A DNA stretch of 47,280 nucleotides from Pseudomonas caricapapayae (lineage in GTDB: Bacteria; Pseudomonadota; Gammaproteobacteria; Pseudomonadales; Pseudomonadaceae). Positions 41,544-47,280 of this stretch are shown here, piece after piece. How positions within the stretch are numbered: position 1 is the first letter of the stretch; every line of letters starts with the position of its first letter. The translations under genes and the position numbers were made by a program. Location: the NCBI RefSeq assembly GCF_001400735.1, contig NZ_LJPW01000133.1:1-47280 (forward strand). The letters are read 5' to 3'. A model generated the notes under the pieces. That model searched no databases. It was not told the DNA's origin and was given only the letters and a program-made list of their open reading frames with translations.

Positions 41544-44500
41544 TCAATCCAGAGTCACATGCCGACTCAACAGCGCTCTCAGCGCTGCGGGCTTGACCGG
41601 TTTGGGCAAGTAATCGAGTCCTGCCGCATGCACCTGAGCGATCAGCTCCGGACGGCCATCGGCGCTGATCAGCACGCCGGGCACCGGTTGACCGAGGCGG
41701 GTCCTTAGCCAGGCCATGAGTTCAGTGCCGGTTTCGCCTTCATCCAGATGGTAATCCACCAACGCAATCTGCGGCCTGACGCCATTGTTCAGCAGTGTTT
41801 CGCATTCCTGGCGATTGCGAGCGGTCCAGACCTGGCAGCCCCAGCGTGACAGCAGGCTGTGCATGCCGATCAGAATGCTGTCTTCATTGTCGACACACAG
41901 CACCTGCGTACCATTCAGCGCGGGTCTGCTTACATCAGACGTCTTGTCAGGCATTGTCAATGAGGCCGCTGCCAACGGCACCCGCACGCTGAACACACTG
42001 CCTTTGCCGGTCCACGAACGCACCTGCAAGGGGTGTTCAAGGATGCGACACAGACCATCGGCAATCGCCAGCCCCAGTCCAAGCCCTTTGGCTGCGTGAG
42101 TCTTGTGGCTGTCGAGGCGCTTGAACTCTTCGAAGATCACCTGCCGCTTGTCCTCGGGAATGCCCGGCCCGCGGTCCCAGACTTCAAGGCTCAGGCTGTC
42201 GCCGTAGCGCCTGACCCCCAGCAGGATGGGACCCTTGGCATAGCGGAAAGCGTTGGTCAGAAAGTTCTGCAGGACCCTGCGCAACAGCTTGATATCACTG
42301 TCGACGCGAAGCGAACTGCCCCTGACACGAAAATTCAGACCCTGTTCCTGGGCCAGCGCCTTGAATTCGGCCCCAAGGGTGTCAAACAGCGCTTTGAGCG
42401 GGAAGGGCTGGCGGTCCGGGGTGATCTTGCCGTTTTCGAGGCGGGAGATGTCCAGCAGATCACTGATCAGGTCTTCGGCAGAACGTAGCGAGCTGTCCAG
42501 ATGCTGGACGAGTTGCTGAGCGTCGCTGGAGATCCCGTCTTGCTGATGTGAGAGCGCAGCAGAAAACAATCGTGCAGCATTCAATGGCTGCATCAGGTCA
42601 TGGCTGACGGCAGCCAGAAACCGGGTTTTCGATTCATTGGCGGCTTCGGCAGTGCCTTTGGCTTCAGTCAGCGCCTGGTTGAGCTGCGACAATTCGTGGG
42701 TCCGGGCGGCCACCCGCTGCTCAAGGCTTTCGTTGACGCCCTTGAGGGCCTGCTCGGCGGCGCGGAACGCGGTAATGTCGGTGAAACTCATGACGAAACC
42801 GCCACCGGGCATCGGGTTGCCGATCAGTTCGATCACCTGACCATTGGGAAACAGCCGCTCCGAGGTGTGAGCGCGGCCCTGGCGCATCCAGTGCAGGCGT
42901 CGCGCCACATGAACTTCGGCCTCTCCCGGTCCGCACAGACCTCGTTCTGCGTTGTAGCGGATGATGTCGGCAATCGGCCGGCCGACGCCAATCAGCCCTT
43001 CGGGATAATTGAACAGCTCCAGGTAGCGACGATTCCAGGCCACCAGCCTCAAGGACTGATCGACGACACTGATGCCTTGGGTAATGTTTTCAATGGCTCC
43101 CTGCAGCAGGGCACGGTTGAACTGCAAGACTTCGGACGCTTCGTCGGCGATGCGTACGACGTCTTCCAGTTGCATGTCACGACCTTCGATAGCCGCCTTG
43201 ACCACGGCGCGCGTCGAAGAGGTGCCCAGTACGCCTGCCAGCAGCCGCTCAGTGTGCGCGATCCATTCGCCGTCGGCATTCTGGCTGGGATTGAAGCCCT
43301 TGCCTTGTCGGTAGGCGAAGCGAATGAAGCTCTGGCGCGCGCGGTCTTCACCGACAAAGCGTGCCGAGAGGCTGAGCAGGTCGTCTATCTGGACAGCCAG
43401 CAGCGGACGGCTGAAGTCGCGCCCCTGGGTTTCCTGGCCAATGAAACGACCCGCTTGCCAGTGCTCCGCCACTCGCGTGCGTGACAACATCGACACCCAG
43501 GCGAACAGAGTGCAGTTGCCGGCCATCGACAGCACGACGCCTTGAGTCATTGGCGAGATCGGCAGATCGAACGGGTTGCTGTGCAGCCAGGAAAGTAGCG
43601 GGAAATTGCTCAGTGACCAGCCCATGCCATGCGCTGCGACCGGCAGCACCAGGGTGTAGAACCAGATGAAGATTCCCGCCGCCAGTCCCGCAAATACGCC
43701 ACGCCGATTGGCCTGCTTCCAGTACAGCGCACCGAACATGGCCGGGGCCAGTTGGGTGATCGCGGCGAAGGCGATCTGGCCGATGGTCGCCAGACTGGCT
43801 GTCGACCCCAGCATCCGGTAGCTGACATAGGCCAGCAGGAGAATCATCACAATGCTGATGCGCCTTACCGACAGCATCCAGTGACGAAACGCTTCGAACG
43901 GCCGCTCGGTGTTTTTGCGTCTTAGCAGCCACGGCAGCAGCATGTCGTTGGAGACCATCGTCGACAGCGCCACGCAGGCAACGATTACCATGCCGGTTGC
44001 CGCCGATGCACCGCCGATGAAGGCCAGCAGGGCAAGTGAAGGGTGAGCGTGTGCCAGTGGCAGGCTGATCACGAACGAGTCGGGCAGCATGGACGCTGGC
44101 AACAACATCTGCCCGGCCAGTGCGATCGGCACGACGAACAACGCGGCCAGCGCCAGATAGGCCGGGAACACCCATTTGGCGAGATTAAGGTCCTGAGGCT
44201 CGATGTTTTCTACCACTGTGACGTGAAACTGCCGAGGCAGACAGACGATAGCCATCATCGCCACACCGGTTTGCACGAACATCGACGGCCAGTTGATCGT
44301 GTCTTGCCAGTATTCCTCCAGGCGCGGCGCGAGCCTGGCCTGATTGAACAGGTCGTCAAACCCGTCATACAGACCGAACGTGACGAACACGCCGACTGCC
44401 ATGAACGCAAACAGCTTGACCAGCGCCTCGAAGGCAATGGCCAGCACCATGCCGCGATGGTGTTCGGTGACGTCCAGATTACGCGCGCCGAAGACGATGG

Positions 44501-45017
44501 TGAACAACGCAAGGATCAGCGACACCACCAGCGCGGTATCCTGAGCGCGGGTGCCGGTGGAGTCGGCCACCGCACCAATGAGAATATTCACGCCCAGCAC
44601 GATGCCTTTTAGTTGCAGCGCGATATACGGCAGCATGCCGATCAGGCAGATCAACGCCACCATGACCGCCAGTGGCTGGGACTTGCCGTAGCGTGCTGCG
44701 ATGAAGTCGGCAATCGAGGTAATGTTTTCCTGCTTGCTGATCAACACCATCTTCTGCAACACCCAGGGTGCCAGCACCATAAGCACGATGGGGCCCAGAT
44801 AGATCGGCAGGAACGACCACAACTGTTCGGCGGCCTGGCCCACTGCGCCGAAAAACGTCCAGCTGGTGCAGTAAACCGCCAGCGACAGGCTGTAGACCCA
44901 GGCGCGCATGGTCGGGCGCAGCGATGCGCTGTACCGGTCGCCGTAAAAGGCGATGGCGAACATGATGGCCATATAGGTAAGGGCAACGGCCGCAATCAGC
45001 CCGCTGGACAGCGACAT
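41544..45017 (-). CDS. mxtR: MxtR-type hybrid sensor kinase with a solute-symporter domain
   Basis: A 1157-residue protein related to CbrA. The first 500 residues are a sodium/solute symporter-like domain with about 13 membrane helices (starting MSLSSGLIAAVALTYMA). A PAS domain follows (NITQGISVVDQSLRLVAWN), then a coiled coil, a histidine kinase (FLAAVSHDLMQPLNA with the phospho-His), an ATPase part (KGLGLGLAIADGL), and a receiver ending LPKPVKPAALR (LVDYHLDEG with the Asp). CbrA lacks the receiver; its presence and the length point to MxtR, known in P. aeruginosa to act with the ErdR regulator on acetate use. ErdR is not in the window. Confidence 0.85.
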   Translation of the reverse strand: MSLSSGLIAAVALTYMAIMFAIAFYGDRYSASLRPTMRAWVYSLSLAVYCTSWTFFGAVGQAAEQLWSFLPIYLGPIVLMVLAPWVLQKMVLISKQENITSIADFIAARYGKSQPLAVMVALICLIGMLPYIALQLKGIVLGVNILIGAVADSTGTRAQDTALVVSLILALFTIVFGARNLDVTEHHRGMVLAIAFEALVKLFAFMAVGVFVTFGLYDGFDDLFNQARLAPRLEEYWQDTINWPSMFVQTGVAMMAIVCLPRQFHVTVVENIEPQDLNLAKWVFPAYLALAALFVVPIALAGQMLLPASMLPDSFVISLPLAHAHPSLALLAFIGGASAATGMVIVACVALSTMVSNDMLLPWLLRRKNTERPFEAFRHWMLSVRRISIVMILLLAYVSYRMLGSTASLATIGQIAFAAITQLAPAMFGALYWKQANRRGVFAGLAAGIFIWFYTLVLPVAAHGMGWSLSNFPLLSWLHSNPFDLPISPMTQGVVLSMAGNCTLFAWVSMLSRTRVAEHWQAGRFIGQETQGRDFSRPLLAVQIDDLLSLSARFVGEDRARQSFIRFAYRQGKGFNPSQNADGEWIAHTERLLAGVLGTSSTRAVVKAAIEGRDMQLEDVVRIADEASEVLQFNRALLQGAIENITQGISVVDQSLRLVAWNRRYLELFNYPEGLIGVGRPIADIIRYNAERGLCGPGEAEVHVARRLHWMRQGRAHTSERLFPNGQVIELIGNPMPGGGFVMSFTDITAFRAAEQALKGVNESLEQRVAARTHELSQLNQALTEAKGTAEAANESKTRFLAAVSHDLMQPLNAARLFSAALSHQQDGISSDAQQLVQHLDSSLRSAEDLISDLLDISRLENGKITPDRQPFPLKALFDTLGAEFKALAQEQGLNFRVRGSSLRVDSDIKLLRRVLQNFLTNAFRYAKGPILLGVRRYGDSLSLEVWDRGPGIPEDKRQVIFEEFKRLDSHKTHAAKGLGLGLAIADGLCRILEHPLQVRSWTGKGSVFSVRVPLAAASLTMPDKTSDVSRPALNGTQVLCVDNEDSILIGMHSLLSRWGCQVWTARNRQECETLLNNGVRPQIALVDYHLDEGETGTELMAWLRTRLGQPVPGVLISADGRPELIAQVHAAGLDYLPKPVKPAALRALLSRHVTLD

Positions 45018-45259
45018 ATAAAAATCCACACCGTATCGATAGCGCGCAGTCTCGCACGATGGCCGCGCTTCGTCTTTGTCGACCAAGGTCGAGCGTGGCA
45101 GGGTGTCGCAGACGTTGCACAACGCCCAGATCGATAAAAAAAGCGCATTGGCGTTTTGTAAAAAGAAATGTCCTATCGACATTCGGCAGAGTTACGTCTT
45201 CAATGTGCCTCGGATTGGCGGCTGCGTCAGTTCGCCCCAGCCTCTCAGGACCACGGACG

Positions 45260-47134
45260 ATGAGCCAACAGTCGCAATTCAGCTTGCTCGGGAAACGCCG
45301 TTTCCTGCCGTTTTTCATCACGCAGTCCCTCGGGGCGTTCAATGACAATATCTTCAAGCAGTCATTGATCCTCGCCATCCTTTACAAGCTCAGCATCGAC
45401 GGCGACCGTTCGATTTACGTCAATCTGTGTGCTTTGCTGTTCATCCTGCCGTTCTTTCTGTTCTCGGCGCTGGCCGGGCAATTTGGCGAGAAGTATCCCA
45501 AGGACACGTTGATCCGCATTATCAAGTTCGGAGAGATCGTCATCATGGCAGTCGGCGCTGCGGGTTTTCTGTTCAATCATCTTGAATTGATGCTGGCGGC
45601 GCTGTTCGCCATGGGCACGCATTCTGCACTGTTCGGACCGGTCAAGTATTCGATTCTGCCGCAGCACCTGCGCGAGAGCGAGCTGGTCGGCGGTAACGCG
45701 CTGGTCGAGATGGGCACCTTTCTGGCCATTCTGGCTGGCACCATCAGTGCGGGCGTGATGATGTCTTCTTCGCACTATGCCTGGGTAGTTGCGGCCGCTA
45801 TCGTGCTGGTCGCCTGCCTGGGGTTCGTTGCCAGCTTCGGTATCCCGCGCGCGACTGCCGCCTCGCCTGAGATGAAACTCAACTGGAATATTTTCACCCA
45901 GTCGTGGGCGACCCTGCGCATGGGGCTGGGGCAGACGCCCGCCGTGTCGCGCTCTATTGTCGGCAACTCCTGGTTCTGGTTTGTCGGTGCTATCTACCTG
46001 ACGCAGATCCCCGCTTACGCCAAGGAGTGGATGTATGGCGACGAAACGGTTGTTACGCTGATCCTGACCGTGTTCTCCATTGGCATCGCGCTGGGCTCGC
46101 TGCTTTGCGAGCGGTTATCCGGACATAAAGTCGAAATCGGGCTGGTGCCCTTCGGCTCGATGGGGCTGACGATTTTCGGTCTGCTGCTGTGGTGGCATTC
46201 CGGTGCTTTCCCGCAGAACGTGCAGGCCAACGACTGGCTGGCGGTCCTTTCCTACGGACAGGGCTGGCTGGTGTTGTTCGATATTCTGGGCATCGGTGTG
46301 TTCGGCGGCTTTTATATCGTGCCGCTGTACGCGCTGATCCAGTCGCGTACGCCGGTGAAAGAGCGCTCTCGCGTGATTGCCGCCAACAACATTCTCAACG
46401 CACTGTTCATGGTGGTTTCGGCGATTGTTTCGATCCTGCTGCTAAGCTTCGCCAAATTGTCGATTCCGCAGCTTTTTCTGGCGGTGTCGTTGATGAACAT
46501 CGCGGTCAATATCTACATCTTCAAGATCGTCCCCGAGTTCACCATGCGCTTCATGATCTGGCTGCTTGGCCATTCCATGTACCGCGTCGAACACCGCGAC
46601 CTGGGCCGGATTCCGGACGAGGGCGCTGCACTGCTGGTCTGTAACCATGTGTCCTTTGTCGATGCATTGCTGATTGCCGGTGCGGTGAGACGTCCCATCC
46701 GCTTCGTCATGTACTACAAGATCTACCAGTTGCCGGTCCTCAATTTTATCTTCCGCACCGCCGGAACCATCCCGATTGCCGGGCGTAATGAAGACATGGA
46801 CATCTACGAGAAGTCGTTCAAGCGCATCGCCCGGTACCTCGCGGAAGGCGAACTGGTGTGCATCTTCCCGGAAGGCAAACTGACGACCGACGGCGAAATC
46901 AGCGGCTTCAAGAGCGGCATGAGCCGCATCATCCAGGAGACCCCGGTGCCGGTCATACCACTGGCATTGCAAGGCCTGTGGGGCAGCTTCTTCAGCCGTG
47001 ATCCGAGCAAGACCCTGTTTCGCCGCCTGTGGTCGCGCGTCGTGCTGGTTGCCGGTTCGCCCATTGCAGCCGATGTGGCAACGCCCGTGGATGTGCGCGA
47101 AGAAGTGAAAGCGCTGAGAGGAAAAGTGCAGTAG
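45260..47134 (+). CDS. MFS permease fused to a phospholipid-type acyltransferase
   Basis: A 624-residue fusion. The first 400 residues are an LplT-like major facilitator with about 12 membrane helices (FFITQSLGAFNDNIFKQSL near the start). The last 190 residues are a PlsC-type acyltransferase: CNHVSFVDALL has the H-x4-D active site and FPEGKLTTDG the glycerol-phosphate site. E. coli Aas/LplT flip lysophospholipid inward and reacylate it; here transporter and acyltransferase are one chain, and the acyl-ACP synthetase part of Aas is missing. AGGA precedes the ATG at 45260. It is divergent from mxtR. Confidence 0.9.
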   Translation: MSQQSQFSLLGKRRFLPFFITQSLGAFNDNIFKQSLILAILYKLSIDGDRSIYVNLCALLFILPFFLFSALAGQFGEKYPKDTLIRIIKFGEIVIMAVGAAGFLFNHLELMLAALFAMGTHSALFGPVKYSILPQHLRESELVGGNALVEMGTFLAILAGTISAGVMMSSSHYAWVVAAAIVLVACLGFVASFGIPRATAASPEMKLNWNIFTQSWATLRMGLGQTPAVSRSIVGNSWFWFVGAIYLTQIPAYAKEWMYGDETVVTLILTVFSIGIALGSLLCERLSGHKVEIGLVPFGSMGLTIFGLLLWWHSGAFPQNVQANDWLAVLSYGQGWLVLFDILGIGVFGGFYIVPLYALIQSRTPVKERSRVIAANNILNALFMVVSAIVSILLLSFAKLSIPQLFLAVSLMNIAVNIYIFKIVPEFTMRFMIWLLGHSMYRVEHRDLGRIPDEGAALLVCNHVSFVDALLIAGAVRRPIRFVMYYKIYQLPVLNFIFRTAGTIPIAGRNEDMDIYEKSFKRIARYLAEGELVCIFPEGKLTTDGEISGFKSGMSRIIQETPVPVIPLALQGLWGSFFSRDPSKTLFRRLWSRVVLVAGSPIAADVATPVDVREEVKALRGKVQ

Positions 47135-47151
47135 CGCGCCCGTATGGCTGA

Positions 47152-47177
47152 CGTGCCAATCACTCCGCGTTGGCACG
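47152..47177. terminator. Hairpin behind the MFS-acyltransferase gene
   Basis: CGTGCCAA (47152-47159) and TTGGCACG (47170-47177) form an 8-bp stem with a 10-base loop. No T-run follows, so termination is uncertain. Nothing else is seen to the window end. Confidence 0.5.
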
Positions 47178-47280
47178 ATAGTCATCCGTGCCTTCAGCCA
47201 AACTGCTCTAAAACGCTTTTCAACCGCGATCGCACAGACGACGCAGAGTGCGACTTAAGTGACGGCTGAGTCCTGGCGCT

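Noticed and set aside
1..47280. CRISPR arrays, complete prophages or insertion sequences
   Set aside because: No regularly spaced direct repeats, phage structural genes or transposase genes were seen; the only recombinase trace is the integrase fragment at 16234-16518.

Overview
The window is a stretch of Pseudomonas chromosome, most likely from the Pseudomonas syringae complex or a close relative. This rests on gene content and order: a tRNA-Lys-linked integrative and conjugative element (ICE) end beside nadA, the block gcvR-bcp / dapA-bamC-purC, copAB, a MxtR-type transporter-kinase, and a plant cell-wall polygalacturonase. The species call is inference; no marker gene was compared.

Region 1 (1-4733) is the terminal part of an ICE of the PFGI-1/PAPI-1/pKLC102 class. 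It carries a leftward, mostly start-stop-overlapping operon: parA (soj), an unknown gene, a DUF2786 gene, a DnaB-type helicase and another unknown. A small gene on the other strand and the first 16 codons of a further ICE gene lie at the left edge. The element ends at a 3' fragment of a tRNA-Lys gene (about 4681-4733), the att site distal to the intact tRNA, which must lie outside the window. A hairpin in front of parA covers its only visible Shine-Dalgarno sequence.

Region 2 (4734-16136) is mostly core genome. A secreted GH28 polygalacturonase gene sits between the att site and nadA. Then come nadA, a BepA-like M48 protease, a TusA-family protein, a PerM-type permease, bcp-gcvR (leftward), and dapA-bamC-MBL hydrolase-purC (rightward), ending in tRNA-Ser(CGA).

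Region 3 (16137-18190) is a small accessory patch just behind tRNA-Ser. It has a broken tyrosine-integrase fragment, a MntA/HepT nucleotidyltransferase-HEPN toxin-antitoxin pair and a GvpU-like protein without gas-vesicle genes. It looks like the remnant of an island integrated at tRNA-Ser.

Region 4 (18191-35700) holds metabolic, envelope and RNA genes: malic enzyme maeA, lipid A phosphoethanolamine transferase eptA, RNase D with YcgL, a 2-hydroxyacid dehydrogenase, a nitroreductase, YcgN, a SpoU-family methyltransferase, copper-resistance copAB behind a YajD HNH gene, a lone cyclic-nucleotide-binding protein, oligopeptidase B, a YafJ amidotransferase, two small membrane proteins and a WbqC-family protein.

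Region 5 (35701-47280) holds a MoxR ATPase/VWA pair with a 29-nt near-perfect palindrome behind it, a DUF748 protein, cysK, an LpxO-type lipid A hydroxylase, the 1157-residue MxtR-type hybrid kinase and a divergent MFS permease-acyltransferase fusion. No CRISPR array, complete prophage or intact insertion sequence was seen. The least explained parts are the ICE unknowns, the parA leader hairpin, the tRNA-Ser patch with its GvpU-like gene, and the MoxR/VWA locus.
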